From Streptomyces sp. NRRL B-3428 (lineage in GTDB: Bacteria; Actinomycetota; Actinomycetes; Streptomycetales; Streptomycetaceae): DNA of 64,000 bases. The notes beneath the pieces are model-generated. The model was not told the DNA's origin. It did not search any database and saw only the letters and a program-made list of their open reading frames with translations. Where the stretch lies: contig JOGW01000012.1 in NCBI GenBank assembly GCA_000721375.1, positions 62,001 to 126,000 of the forward strand, read 5' to 3'. Shown here piece after piece: positions 1-8,456 of this stretch (position 1 is the first letter of the stretch; each line of letters starts with the position of its first letter). The translations under genes and the position numbers were made by a program.

Positions 1-139
1 GCACACCTATTTGTGCGTGCTCATGCCAAGGAGGGAGGCTATATAGATCAAGTTGGGGTCTGATAGGAGAAAAGCGAACAGCCTCTGAAACAAGGTCGTT
101 TGTCTCTTTTACAGGCTGAGAATGATGCGAGGCGTTGGC

Positions 140-550
140 TTAGGCGCTGGTGGAGCTCCGCCCAAACCCGCGGTTGTTGTTGGTGATGTTGACGGTCCTG
201 CCGCCGCGCCCACCCCGCGCGGCAAGCAGCAGCAGCACCGCCACACCCGCGAACGCGCTGACCAACTGCACAGCACCCCCCGACACCCGCACCCAGTGCG
301 CCACCGGCCGCCATGGGTTGCGCGAGCGGGTCGATGCCGTACCGCTGCGGCAGGGGCGGCCGTTCAGGGGCCTTGAAGTAGCCCGCAGGCAGCGTGTCAC
401 GGGGTACGCCGATGAACCGGGTGGGGTTGTACGGATCGGCAACGTAGATGGGCGCTCGACGGCGAGTTCGATCTCGCCGTACACGGGCTGGGTGGTAGTC
501 CACTGCCCGGCCGTGTGGTCGGGCAGCCGGTCGGGCAGCGGCTGATTCAT
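140..550 (-). pseudogene. Frameshifted small membrane protein of an integrative element
   Basis: Reading from the ATG at 550, the N-terminus (MNQPLPDRL, then TTTQPVYGEIELAVE) is in one frame. From about 455 the sensible reading moves to the next frame (APIYVADPYNPTRFIGVPRD, then PPLPQRYGIDPLAQ). Near 280 it returns to the first frame for a hydrophobic segment (AFAGVAVLLLLAAR) and the tail VNITNNNRGFGRSS. The pieces together look like the small DUF6251-type membrane proteins carried by Streptomyces integrative plasmids, a family match made from memory. Two compensating frameshifts about 60 codons apart would destroy the middle of the protein, so I call it a pseudogene unless they are sequencing errors. 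The integrase stub at 746-1015 supports a mobile-element origin. Confidence 0.55.
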
Positions 551-563
551 GGCGTCCTCTCGG

Positions 564-713
564 TCAGGCGGCGACGGCCGCGGTCTTGGGGCCGGTGCAC
601 TGGTCGGCGTGGCCTGCCAACCACGCCGACACGAGGCTTACGGCGCGGGCAAGGTCTTCTTCGTCGCTGATCTGCTAGGCGTGGCTGTGTCCGTGCTCGC
701 AGCTCCCCCGCAA
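564..713 (-). pseudogene. Small element ORF interrupted by a stop
   Basis: The reverse strand just upstream of the frameshifted gene encodes CEHGHSHA, an in-frame TAG at 675-677, then QISDEEDLARAVSLVSAWLA and a terminal TGA at 564-566, 13 bases before the next start. The sensible acidic/amphipathic reading continues across the TAG, and no start codon lies close after it. It appears to be a decayed small gene of the same element operon. I do not recognise its function. Confidence 0.35.
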
Positions 714-745
714 CGGCGCTTACCCGACGCCCGTCGCTGCCGGCT

Positions 746-1015
746 GTGGCCGGTGTCGAGGACCTAGTGCCCCATGGGTTGCGGCACTCTCACAAGGTGT
801 GGCTCGATGAGGAGGGCCATCCCCGCGTGGCTGTCGAGGAGCGGCTGCGGCACCGTATGCAGGGCGTCGAAGGGACCTACTCGCATACGACGCTGACGAT
901 GGAGCTACGGATCGCGGAGTCGCTGCAGTCCCTGTGGGAAGCGTCGCTCAAGCCGGTGATCGACCGCCGGGAGTACGAGCCTGCGAGGCCGCTGCGAGCC
1001 CCGGAAACGAGTTGA
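746..1015 (+). pseudogene. C-terminal fragment of a tyrosine recombinase (integrase)
   Basis: Only the last part of the catalytic domain is present. PHGLRHSHKVW contains the H-x-x-R box (HGLRH), and GVEGTYSH carries the tyrosine nucleophile. The first arginine box and the core-binding and arm-binding domains are absent: upstream sequence turns within about 30 bases into the opposite-strand small ORF. The annotated frame ends in RAPETS, while the +1 frame just beyond continues ISQKSPTA, which resembles the tail of actinomycete integrases, so a further frameshift is likely. The GTG at 746 is only the first in-frame start codon, not a real start. Eight-base arms GATCTCCC (1014-1021) and GGGAGATC (1044-1051) follow it. 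This is a remnant of an AICE-like element; no attachment site or tRNA could be identified. Confidence 0.7.
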
Positions 1016-1233
1016 TCTCCCAGAAATCTCCCACAGCGCACTGGGGAGATCATCTACGTGTCTTGCCGCTCCCCTGCGAAGCGCCCCGCGTAGTGGGTCC
1101 GATCAGGCAGTAAGCAGTCATCCACCGAAACACCCCCGACCAGCACAAAGCCGCCCGTCCGGACGATCCCCCGCGTCGCCCGGGCGGACGGCAGCACTGT
1201 GACACCCCCCAAGAACACGGAGGGGCCCGTTCA

Positions 1234-1932
1234 GTGCACGCTGAGTATAGTTGGCTGCGAGCCAGTCAACGCAGGAGTTTGCGATTGTCCCCGCGCAGCG
1301 CATCGGTCAACGAGGAGTTGCGTCGGCGTTCCCGTGAGCGGCTGCTGCAGGCGACGGTCGAGCTCGTGGGCGAGCGCGGATACGAGGCGACCACCCTCGG
1401 CGACATCACCGACCGCGCCGGCTGCGCCCGCGGCCTCGTGTCGTACTACTTCCCCGGTAAGCGCCAGCTGCTGCAGTCCGCGGTGCACCGCCTGATGCAT
1501 CTGACGCTGGAAGCGGCGCTCGAGCGGGAGCCGCGCACCGAGGACGGCGACGAGCGTCTGGCCCGCGCCATCGACGCGATCCTGGGCCTTGCGATCGACC
1601 GGCCCATCCTGATGCGTACGCACATGGCCGGGATCCTGCAGGCCGAGGGGTTCGTGCAGTGCCCCGAGCAGCAGCGCCTCGCACAACTGCTGCGGGACAC
1701 CTGCGTACGACATGGATCACTGGACGTGGATCATGAATACCCGCTGCTGCGCGCGCAGTTGATGGGCGCGGTGTTCGCTTTGCTCATGCCCGGGGCGCCG
1801 ATGCCCCTGGCACCACTGCGGGCCGAGCTGTTCCACCGTTACGCACTGCGGTGGGAGCTCGGCGTTCCGCCGGACGGTTGCCCGCCCGACGGAACACACA
1901 CGACCGGTCAGTCGTCCCAGCGGTCGAAGTAG
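1234..1932 (+). CDS. TetR/AcrR family transcriptional regulator
   Basis: A dimeric DNA-binding repressor. The N-terminal helix-turn-helix reads LLQATVELVGERGYEATTLG, followed by DITDRAGCARGLVSYYFPGK, the classical TetR recognition-helix pattern ending in YYFPGK. The rest is a helical ligand-binding domain of unknown specificity with a low-complexity tail. The GTG at 1234 has GGAGGGG eight bases upstream; a TTG at 1285 behind GCAGGAG is an alternative that would remove 17 residues. It is convergent with the LVIVD gene and the two 3' ends overlap by 25 bases. No divergent partner is present, so the regulated gene is not obvious. Family assignment is firm; target is unknown. Confidence 0.85.
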   Translation: MHAEYSWLRASQRRSLRLSPRSASVNEELRRRSRERLLQATVELVGERGYEATTLGDITDRAGCARGLVSYYFPGKRQLLQSAVHRLMHLTLEAALEREPRTEDGDERLARAIDAILGLAIDRPILMRTHMAGILQAEGFVQCPEQQRLAQLLRDTCVRHGSLDVDHEYPLLRAQLMGAVFALLMPGAPMPLAPLRAELFHRYALRWELGVPPDGCPPDGTHTTGQSSQRSK

Positions 1933-3422
1933 TCGGGCTGCGTCTGGACGTTGAGCACGTCCAGCCGGACCTTCTTCGCCGGGTCGGTACGACGATCGTT
2001 GATCTTCAGGACGTCGAGTCCCTTGGCGATGTCGTTGGAGTAGACATAGCCGTTGTAGTAGTACGCGGACCACGGGCCCGCCGTGGTGAGCTGGGTGGTG
2101 CTCACCGGCCCACGCTCGAAGTAGCCGATCTCCTTCGGCTTGCTCGAGTCGGTGAAGTCCCAGACCGAGATGCCGCCCTGGTACCAGGCCTGGACCATCA
2201 GGTCCTTGCCCTTGACCGGAATCAGCGACCCGTTGTGCGCGACGCACACCTCGGTGTCGGCCTGGTGCCGGTCGATCTTGAAGTACGAACGGAAGACCAG
2301 CTTGCGCTTGTCGCCCTTGCCAACGATGTCGTAGATGCCGTTCGCACCGCGGTTCGGGCCGATCGCCTCGTTGCAGGTGGCCGCACCGCCGCCGCCGAGC
2401 TCGTCGGTGAAGACGATCTTGTTGGCCTTCTGGTTGAACGTCGCCGAGTGCCAGAACGCGAAGTTCACGTTGTCCTGGACCTGGTCGATGACACGCGGCT
2501 TGGCCGGGTCCTCGATGTCGATCAGGATGCCGTCACCCATGCAGGCGCCCGCCGCGAGGTCCTTGGAGGGCAGCACGGTGATGTCGTGGCAACCGGTGGT
2601 CTTCGAGACACCCGGGTTGGTGGGACCGCCCGGGTTGCCGCCGCCGTCCGGCCCGTCACCGGGGAACAGCACGGGGAAGTCGATGACCGCGGCCTGCGTC
2701 GGGTCCTTGCGCGGGACCTTGATCACCGAGATGCCGTCGTGCGGAGGCTGGCAGTCGGGGAAGGTCGCGCTCGGGAAGTACGACGAGACGTAGACGTAGA
2801 CGTTCTTGCGCTCCGGCACCAGCGTGTGCGTGTGCGAACCGCAGGCCGTCTCCACCGAGGCGACGTACTCGGGGTTGGAGATGTCGCTGATGTCGAAGAT
2901 CTTTATGCCCTCCCACGACGACTTCTCGGTCGCGGGCTGCGAGACGCTGTTGCACGAGTTGTCGCTGCGCGAGGAGTCGGTCGACAGGAAGAGCAGGTCG
3001 CCGGAGACCGAGATGTCGTTCTGGCCACCGGGGCACAGGACCTGCGCGACGGTCTTCGGCGTCTTCGGCTTGCTGATGTCGAAGATGCGGAAGCCGTCGT
3101 AGTTGCCGGCGAAGGCGTACTTGCCCTGGAACGCGATATCGGTGTTGAGACCGGGCAGCGCGTCCTTCGGCACGTTGGCGATGTGTTCGATGTTGTCGGA
3201 GTGGACGATCTCGTCCTGCCCCGGTATCTCGCCGTTCGATATCGCGGCACGGGTGTCGGCGGTATCGCTCTTCGAGACGCTCTCCGGGGCGGCCGGTGTG
3301 TCGCCCGGGTCGGGCGTGGCACCGGCCTGACCTGCCGTCAGGAGTGTGGCGACAAGCCCGAACGCGGCAGCCGCGACGCCGAGGCGTCTGCGGCGAACGC
3401 GAGTTTCGCTCAGTTGCTTCAC
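1908..3422 (-). CDS. Secreted LVIVD-repeat beta-propeller protein
   Basis: An exported protein of 504 residues. The N-terminus has RRRR, a hydrophobic stretch and a probable signal-peptidase site near AGQAGA, followed by a Pro/Asp-rich linker. The mature part consists of repeated units of the type FAGNYDGFRIFDISKPKTPK and IKIFDISDISNPEYVASVE, characteristic of LVIVD-repeat proteins, which are predicted seven-bladed propellers. Cysteines are scattered through the blades (CPGGQND, SDNSC, ETACGSH), consistent with an extracytoplasmic location. The GTG start has GGGAGG six bases upstream. It is divergent from a DUF305 lipoprotein across an AT-rich spacer, and the two may work together at the cell surface. 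Molecular function is unknown. Confidence 0.85.
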   Translation of the reverse strand: MKQLSETRVRRRRLGVAAAAFGLVATLLTAGQAGATPDPGDTPAAPESVSKSDTADTRAAISNGEIPGQDEIVHSDNIEHIANVPKDALPGLNTDIAFQGKYAFAGNYDGFRIFDISKPKTPKTVAQVLCPGGQNDISVSGDLLFLSTDSSRSDNSCNSVSQPATEKSSWEGIKIFDISDISNPEYVASVETACGSHTHTLVPERKNVYVYVSSYFPSATFPDCQPPHDGISVIKVPRKDPTQAAVIDFPVLFPGDGPDGGGNPGGPTNPGVSKTTGCHDITVLPSKDLAAGACMGDGILIDIEDPAKPRVIDQVQDNVNFAFWHSATFNQKANKIVFTDELGGGGAATCNEAIGPNRGANGIYDIVGKGDKRKLVFRSYFKIDRHQADTEVCVAHNGSLIPVKGKDLMVQAWYQGGISVWDFTDSSKPKEIGYFERGPVSTTQLTTAGPWSAYYYNGYVYSNDIAKGLDVLKINDRRTDPAKKVRLDVLNVQTQPDYFDRWDD

Positions 3423-3601
3423 TTCGTCCTCCCAAGTCGCCGTTCAGAGTTGAACGGTTCACGGACAACGGCAGTATCGTGCTCGCCATGCACATATCAA
3501 CAGATGGCAACCTACTTGTAATAGAAGTTTTTGATCTTTGACGGCGGCTGCCGTGCTAGGACAGACGTCGACGTGACAGGTGGCGCAAGGAGGCTGACGT
3601 G

Positions 3602-4261
3602 GTGAATCGCCGTAGACGTGGACGGAAGTTGACCTTCGCCCTGACTGCGGGAGTGCTGGCCGCCACGCTCGCGCTCGGCGGCTGCGACGGGGACGGGGAC
3701 AGCAACTCCAAGTCCGGTGCGAAGGACGGGCCTTCGGTGATCGCCCCGGGCAAGCCCGGCGAGAAGGCCGAGGAGATCACGCCCGAAGAGGCCAAGAAGC
3801 GCGGCGAGGACGACACACCCAACTCGGCTGATTTCGAGTACGCCCAGATGATGATCGAGCACCACCGGCAGGCGCTCACCATGAGCGAACTCGCGCCCGA
3901 TCGCGCGAAGTCCGACAAGGTGAAGCGGCTGGCCGAGCGCATCCACGCGGCTCAGGGGCCTGAGATCAAGGCCATGGAGGCCTGGATCGACCGCAACGGA
4001 GGCCCGCGCGAGTCCGCGGCACACGACGGCCATCACATGCCCGGCATGGCCACCGAGGCTCAACTCGACACTCTGCGCGCTTCAAAGGGGTCGGGCTTCG
4101 ACGAACTGTTCCTCAAGCTGATGATCACGCACCACACCGGCGCCCTCACCATGGCCAAGGACGTGCTCTCGAACGGGAACAACGTGCTGGTCGAGGAGAT
4201 GGCCAACGACGTGGGGGCTCAGCAGACCAGCGAGATCGAGCGGATGCGCGAACTTCTGTGA
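3602..4261 (+). CDS. DUF305 lipoprotein, His-rich
   Basis: A surface lipoprotein of about 219 residues. The signal sequence ends in the lipobox LALGGC (Cys28). A Lys/Glu/Pro-rich linker follows, then two ferritin-like DUF305 halves, each with a histidine motif: MMIEHHRQALTM and MITHHTGALTMA. Between them lies a His/Met-rich segment HDGHHMPGM. DUF305 proteins are often linked to copper handling. That link is family knowledge; here only the histidine and methionine clusters are visible. GTG at 3602 lies eight bases after AAGGAGG and is preferred over the adjacent GTG at 3599. The gene is divergent from the LVIVD gene and convergent with the DUF6214 gene. Confidence 0.85.
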   Translation: MNRRRRGRKLTFALTAGVLAATLALGGCDGDGDSNSKSGAKDGPSVIAPGKPGEKAEEITPEEAKKRGEDDTPNSADFEYAQMMIEHHRQALTMSELAPDRAKSDKVKRLAERIHAAQGPEIKAMEAWIDRNGGPRESAAHDGHHMPGMATEAQLDTLRASKGSGFDELFLKLMITHHTGALTMAKDVLSNGNNVLVEEMANDVGAQQTSEIERMRELL

Positions 4262-4297
4262 ACCGGCCGAGCGCGGCGCAGGTCGATTCGGGGCCCG

Positions 4298-4984
4298 TCA
4301 ACGCCGGTTGTGGCGCGGGGGCAGGAAACCGGCGTCCCGTGCGCCGGAGATCAGCCGCAGGCACTTGCGGCGGCTGCGGCCCGTCGCCTGCATGACGGCG
4401 AGCACGGGATCGAGGCCCGACTCCTGGGCCGCGCGATAGGCCTCGGCGACGGTCCGCCGCCCGTCGCTGCCGCGCGGCCAGGACGGACGGGCCCGGCGGT
4501 GCACCTGAGGCCCCGGCCGTCCCGGCGTCTCGGGCGCGGGCGCCACCGGGCCGTGCCGTTCGGCCACGGCCCGGCAGGCATCGCCGAGCGGGCCTTCGAG
4601 CCAGGGCGTCAGCGCCGCGAACCCCCCGAGCGGCAGCGGGGGTTGAGCCCTCATGTCCTCGATCGCGATCCCTGCTTCACCGACCACGGCGAGCACTTCG
4701 ATGTACGCGCCGTCGCCGAAGGTCAGCCGTACGTTGAACCAGGGCGGCAGCGGACCGGTCCCCGGCGGCGCCGCCCACGCGCCGTCCGCCTCGTACGCAT
4801 CCAGATGTCGCCCGGTGGACGCGCTGCCATGTCCCTGGAGTTCCCAGACGGGCCAGACCGACACGACGCTCTCCGGTCTGCCGGTCATGAGGTGGTCTTC
4901 TGGCAGGGGGTCACCGGTCAATGACTCACCCACGTCATGCGGTCGATTGTGATCAAATTCGGCATCAAATGATCCATAGAGCAC
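4298..4984 (-). CDS. DUF6214 family protein
   Basis: A cytoplasmic protein restricted to streptomycetes, of unknown function. The conserved core begins VSVWPVWELQGHG and continues with WFNVRLTFGDGAYIEVLAVV. The C-terminal third (RRTVAEAYRAAQESGLDPVL, then AVMQATGRSRRKCLRLI) is a basic helical segment that looks like a helix-turn-helix and may bind nucleic acid. The start is uncertain. The open frame goes back to GTG 4984, but homologues as I remember them begin near the core, so ATG 4888 is possible; neither has a strong ribosome binding site. Upstream sequence is unusually AT-rich with a repeated 15-base motif. The DUF6214 assignment is from memory of the conserved motifs. Confidence 0.7.
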   Translation of the reverse strand: MLYGSFDAEFDHNRPHDVGESLTGDPLPEDHLMTGRPESVVSVWPVWELQGHGSASTGRHLDAYEADGAWAAPPGTGPLPPWFNVRLTFGDGAYIEVLAVVGEAGIAIEDMRAQPPLPLGGFAALTPWLEGPLGDACRAVAERHGPVAPAPETPGRPGPQVHRRARPSWPRGSDGRRTVAEAYRAAQESGLDPVLAVMQATGRSRRKCLRLISGARDAGFLPPRHNRR

Positions 4985-5106
4985 ATCAACACCGTATCCG
5001 GATGATCACTGTTGGTCACATTCGGCACGCGAGCGTTTGATCCCACCTCTCCCCCTCGCCGCAGGGGAGTGCGATGCTGAAGGCATCCCGCGGGAGGAGC
5101 GTCGCC

Positions 5107-6453
5107 GTGCTTCATGTCGCTGTCGTCGGATCAGGGCCGAGCGGGGTGTACAGCGCCCAGTCGCTCGTCCAGCAGGACCGGGTGCCGGTGCGGGTCGACG
5201 TACTCGACCGGCTGCCCTGCCCGTACGGTCTGGTCCGTTACGGCGTCGCGCCCGACCACGAGAAGATCAAGTCGCTGCAGAACAATCTGCGGTCGGTCCT
5301 CCAGGACGACCGGGTCCGCTTCCTCGGCGCCGTCGAGGTCGGCCCGGGCGGCATCGCGACGCGGGAACTCCTGCGGCTCTACGACGCCGTCGTGTACTGC
5401 GTGGGGGCCGCGACCGACCGCAGGCTCGGCGTGCCCGGTGAGGACCTGCCGGGGAGTTGGTCCGCCACCGAGTTCGTCTCCTGGTACAGCGCGCATCCCG
5501 ATGCGCACTGGAACGGTGCGCTGAGCGCCGCCCGTTCGGCCGTGGTGATCGGCGTGGGCAATGTCGCCGTGGACGTGACACGGATCCTCGCGCGCGGCGC
5601 CGAGGAGCTGACCGGCACCGATATGCCGGGCGCCGCACTCGCCGCGTTGGAGGCGAGCACGGTACGCGACGTGTACATGGTGGGCCGGCGTGGGCCTTCG
5701 CAGGCGAAGTTCACCACGAAGGAGCTGCGCGAGCTCGGTTCGCTCGCGGATGCCGAAGTGGTCGTGGACGGCGCCGAGTTGGCGCTCGACCCGCACTTCA
5801 TCGATCCTGCCGCCCTGCCCGCGGTGAACCGGCGCAACGTCGAGGCGCTACGGGCGTTCGCCGAGCGGCCGCCGCAGGGACGCGGTCGGCGGATCCATCT
5901 CCGGTTCTTCCTGCGGCCGGTGGAGCTGATCGCCCACGGCGGCCACCTGGGGACGGTGCGGTTCGAACGGACGCTGCCGGACGGGAAAGGCGGGGTCAGC
6001 GGGTCCGGTGCGTACGAGGAGATCGAGGCACAGCTGGCCCTGCGCTCCGTCGGCTATCGCGGACTCCCGCTGGACGGGCTGCCGTTCGACGAGCGCGGCG
6101 GCACCGTGCCGCATGACGCGGGGCGGGTGCTGCGGCAGGGTGCGCACTCCCCCGGCGAGTACGTGGCGGGGTGGATCAAGCGGGGGCCGACGGGGGTGAT
6201 CGGCACCAACCGGCCGTGCGCGAAGGAAACGGTCAGCTCGCTTCTGGCGGACGCCCCGCAGATGCTCGCCGCGCAACCGGCCGGGCGGACGGACCCGTTG
6301 GACGGACTGCAGGCGGCCGGGCTGCGGCCGGTGGAGTGGACCGGATGGCAGGCGATCGAGCGTGCGGAAACGGCACTCGGGGCCTCGCTCGGGCGGGGGC
6401 CGGTGAAGATCGGCGACTGGGACGCGCTGCTTGCGGCGGCACGCGAACGCTGA
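5107..6453 (+). CDS. FprA-type ferredoxin/adrenodoxin-NADP+ reductase
   Basis: A flavoprotein moving electrons between NADPH and ferredoxins, probably to serve cytochromes P450. The N-terminal FAD-binding fold reads VAVVGSGPSGVYSAQSL, followed by the family signature CPYGLVRYGVAPDHEKIKS. A second Rossmann motif (VVIGVGNVAVDVTRIL) binds NADPH. The C-terminal motif GWIKRGPTGVIGTNR is diagnostic of adrenodoxin-reductase-like proteins. Length of 448 residues is normal. GTG 5107 follows GGAGGAG by seven bases and puts the FAD motif at the N-terminus; an upstream ATG at 5074 would add 11 residues. No ferredoxin or P450 gene is adjacent. Confidence 0.9.
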   Translation: MLHVAVVGSGPSGVYSAQSLVQQDRVPVRVDVLDRLPCPYGLVRYGVAPDHEKIKSLQNNLRSVLQDDRVRFLGAVEVGPGGIATRELLRLYDAVVYCVGAATDRRLGVPGEDLPGSWSATEFVSWYSAHPDAHWNGALSAARSAVVIGVGNVAVDVTRILARGAEELTGTDMPGAALAALEASTVRDVYMVGRRGPSQAKFTTKELRELGSLADAEVVVDGAELALDPHFIDPAALPAVNRRNVEALRAFAERPPQGRGRRIHLRFFLRPVELIAHGGHLGTVRFERTLPDGKGGVSGSGAYEEIEAQLALRSVGYRGLPLDGLPFDERGGTVPHDAGRVLRQGAHSPGEYVAGWIKRGPTGVIGTNRPCAKETVSSLLADAPQMLAAQPAGRTDPLDGLQAAGLRPVEWTGWQAIERAETALGASLGRGPVKIGDWDALLAAARER

Positions 6454-6666
6454 GGCCGCGTCCCCGCACGGACTCCGCAACCTGCGACGGCGGGCGAACA
6501 CCGAGGCCGCAGGCACCGCCGCGGAACTCCCGCCCCAGGTCCGGGCATCGCCGACACAGCGCGGCAACATCCGCGTAATCAACAAATTGTTCAGGCCGAT
6601 TACGGTCTCGTGCTACCCCCACGCGCTTGGACGATCTTGTCCCCTATCCCAGTACAGGAGTGCCCG

Positions 6667-8121
6667 ATGGCCTCTGCTCCTCCTGCCGACCCCTCCGCCG
6701 CCCCGGCCGAGAAGCACCCAGTCGATCAGGTGCCACCCACCGGCAAGCTGATCGCGTTCGGTCTGCAGCATGTGCTCGCGATGTACGCGGGCGCGGTGGC
6801 CGTTCCGCTGATCGTCGGCGGCGCGATGAAGCTGCCGCCCGCGGATCTCGCGTACCTCATCACCGCGGATCTGCTGGTCTGCGGTATCGCGACGCTGCTG
6901 CAGTGCGTGGGCGTCTGGCGGTTCGGCGTGCGGCTGCCGATCATGCAGGGCTGCACCTTCGCCGCGGTCTCCCCGATGGTCCTCATCGGCACGCAGGGCG
7001 GCGGACTGCCCGCCATCTACGGCGCTGTGATCATCTCCGGACTCGCGATGGTGCTTCTCGCGCCGGTCTTCGGCAGGCTGCTGAGGTTCTTCCCACCGCT
7101 GGTCACGGGCACGGTCATCCTGATCATCGGCGTGACGCTGCTGCCCGTGGCGGGACGCTGGATCGCGGGTGGCGCGGGATCACCGGAGTTCGGAGCACCG
7201 AAGAACATCGGCCTCGCGGCCTTCGTCCTGGTGGTCGTCGTGGCCGTGCAGCGCTTCGCGCCCGCCTTCCTCAGCCGGATCGCGGTACTCGTCGGCATCG
7301 TGGCCGGCACGCTGGTCGCGATACCGCTCGGCTTCACGGACTTCGACGGGGTGGGCAAGGCCGACTGGCTCGGCATCAGCACGCCGTTCCACTTCGGCGC
7401 CCCGACGTTCGAGGCGGCGGCCGTGGTATCGATGCTGGTGGTGGCCTTGGTGATCATGACCGAGACCACCGGAGACATGATCGCCGTCGGCGAGATGACC
7501 GGCCGCAAGGTCGGACCGCGCAACCTGGCGGACGGTCTGCGCGCGGACGGTCTGTCGACCGTGCTCGGCGGCGTCTTCAACACCTTCCCGTACACCGCGT
7601 TCGCGCAGAACGTGGGCCTCGTCGGGATGACCCGGGTGCGCAGCCGCTGGGTCGTGGCCTGCTCGGGCGTGATTCTCGTCCTGCTCGGCCTGCTGCCCAA
7701 GCTGGGCGCGATCGTCGCGGCGATCCCCGCGCCGGTGCTCGGCGGTGCGGGTCTGGTGATGTTCGGAACCGTCGCGGCCACCGGTCTGCGCACGCTCGCG
7801 ACCGTGGACTTCCGCGGCAATCACAACCTGACGATCGTCGCGGTGTCGGTGGGCATGGGCATGCTGCCGGTGGGAGTCCCTGAGATCTACGCGGAGTTCC
7901 CCGACTGGTTCCAGACGGTGATGCACAGCGGGATCAGCGCGGGGTGCCTCACCGCGATCGCGCTGAACCTGCTGTTCAACCATCTGCCGGGGCGGGCCGG
8001 CGCCGGCACCGAGAGGGCTGCCGCCGGCTCGGATACGGATTCAGTTGCCGCCGAGCCGCCGCTCCTGCCGGGCAGCCGCGTCGAGAACGCTGTCCAGAAG
8101 TCCGGGGAAGAGCGCGGCTAG
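6667..8121 (+). CDS. NCS2 family uracil/xanthine permease
   Basis: An integral membrane symporter for a nucleobase. A short Pro/Ala-rich cytoplasmic N-terminus is followed by about 14 hydrophobic segments beginning at LIAFGLQHVLAMYAGAVAVP, the usual NCS2 opening. The conserved signature region MTETTGDMIAVGEMTGRK and the motif VFNTFPYTAFAQNVGLVGMT are both present, as in bacterial xanthine/uracil transporters of the UraA/PbuX type. Substrate cannot be decided from sequence. ATG 6667 is preceded by ACAGGAG and is preferred over upstream in-frame codons. The hydrophilic last 27 codons are antisense to the end of the ArsR gene. Confidence 0.9.
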   Translation: MASAPPADPSAAPAEKHPVDQVPPTGKLIAFGLQHVLAMYAGAVAVPLIVGGAMKLPPADLAYLITADLLVCGIATLLQCVGVWRFGVRLPIMQGCTFAAVSPMVLIGTQGGGLPAIYGAVIISGLAMVLLAPVFGRLLRFFPPLVTGTVILIIGVTLLPVAGRWIAGGAGSPEFGAPKNIGLAAFVLVVVVAVQRFAPAFLSRIAVLVGIVAGTLVAIPLGFTDFDGVGKADWLGISTPFHFGAPTFEAAAVVSMLVVALVIMTETTGDMIAVGEMTGRKVGPRNLADGLRADGLSTVLGGVFNTFPYTAFAQNVGLVGMTRVRSRWVVACSGVILVLLGLLPKLGAIVAAIPAPVLGGAGLVMFGTVAATGLRTLATVDFRGNHNLTIVAVSVGMGMLPVGVPEIYAEFPDWFQTVMHSGISAGCLTAIALNLLFNHLPGRAGAGTERAAAGSDTDSVAAEPPLLPGSRVENAVQKSGEERG

Positions 8122-8454
8122 ATCCACCCAGCGCAGCCCGTTCATCTTGGCCGTACCGCTGTAGACCTGCCGGATCACCCCGCTCTCGCGCAGCACACGG
8201 AAGTGGTGCGTGGTCGTGGACTTGGTGACCGGCAGGTCGAAGTGGGAGCAGGACAACTCACCCTCGGCCTCCGCCAGTTCCCGTACGACCTGCATCCGCA
8301 TCGGATCGGAGAGGGCATGCAGCACGGACTCGAGACGGATCTCCGCGCGCTCGGGATGGGCGAGTTCTCTGCTGCTCGTCGCGGTGGTCACACTGCCTCC
8401 CGGTCCTGGCGCGCCCGACGGATCCGCGGGCACGTACGCAATCATCGAGTTCAT
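8041..8454 (-). CDS. ArsR-type winged-helix transcriptional regulator
   Basis: A small dimeric winged-helix repressor of 137 residues. The DNA-binding domain reads ESVLHALSDPMRMQVVRELA, then the recognition region DLPVTKSTTTHHFRVLRESG and the wing VIRQVYSGTAKMNGLRW. The CxC metal site of classical ArsR proteins is absent, so the signal is probably not a metal. ATG 8454 is chosen because the operator cluster begins directly upstream. It is divergent from the Old Yellow Enzyme gene and most likely represses it and itself. Its last 81 bases overlap the permease gene on the other strand. Confidence 0.88.
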   Translation of the reverse strand: MNSMIAYVPADPSGAPGPGGSVTTATSSRELAHPERAEIRLESVLHALSDPMRMQVVRELAEAEGELSCSHFDLPVTKSTTTHHFRVLRESGVIRQVYSGTAKMNGLRWVDLAALFPGLLDSVLDAAARQERRLGGN

Positions 8455-8456
8455 TG

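Noticed and set aside
1014..1051. GATCTCCC/GGGAGATC inverted repeat as an attachment or terminator site
   Set aside because: The +1 reading of this stretch continues integrase-like sequence, so the repeat may be a coding remnant; no matching second copy was found.
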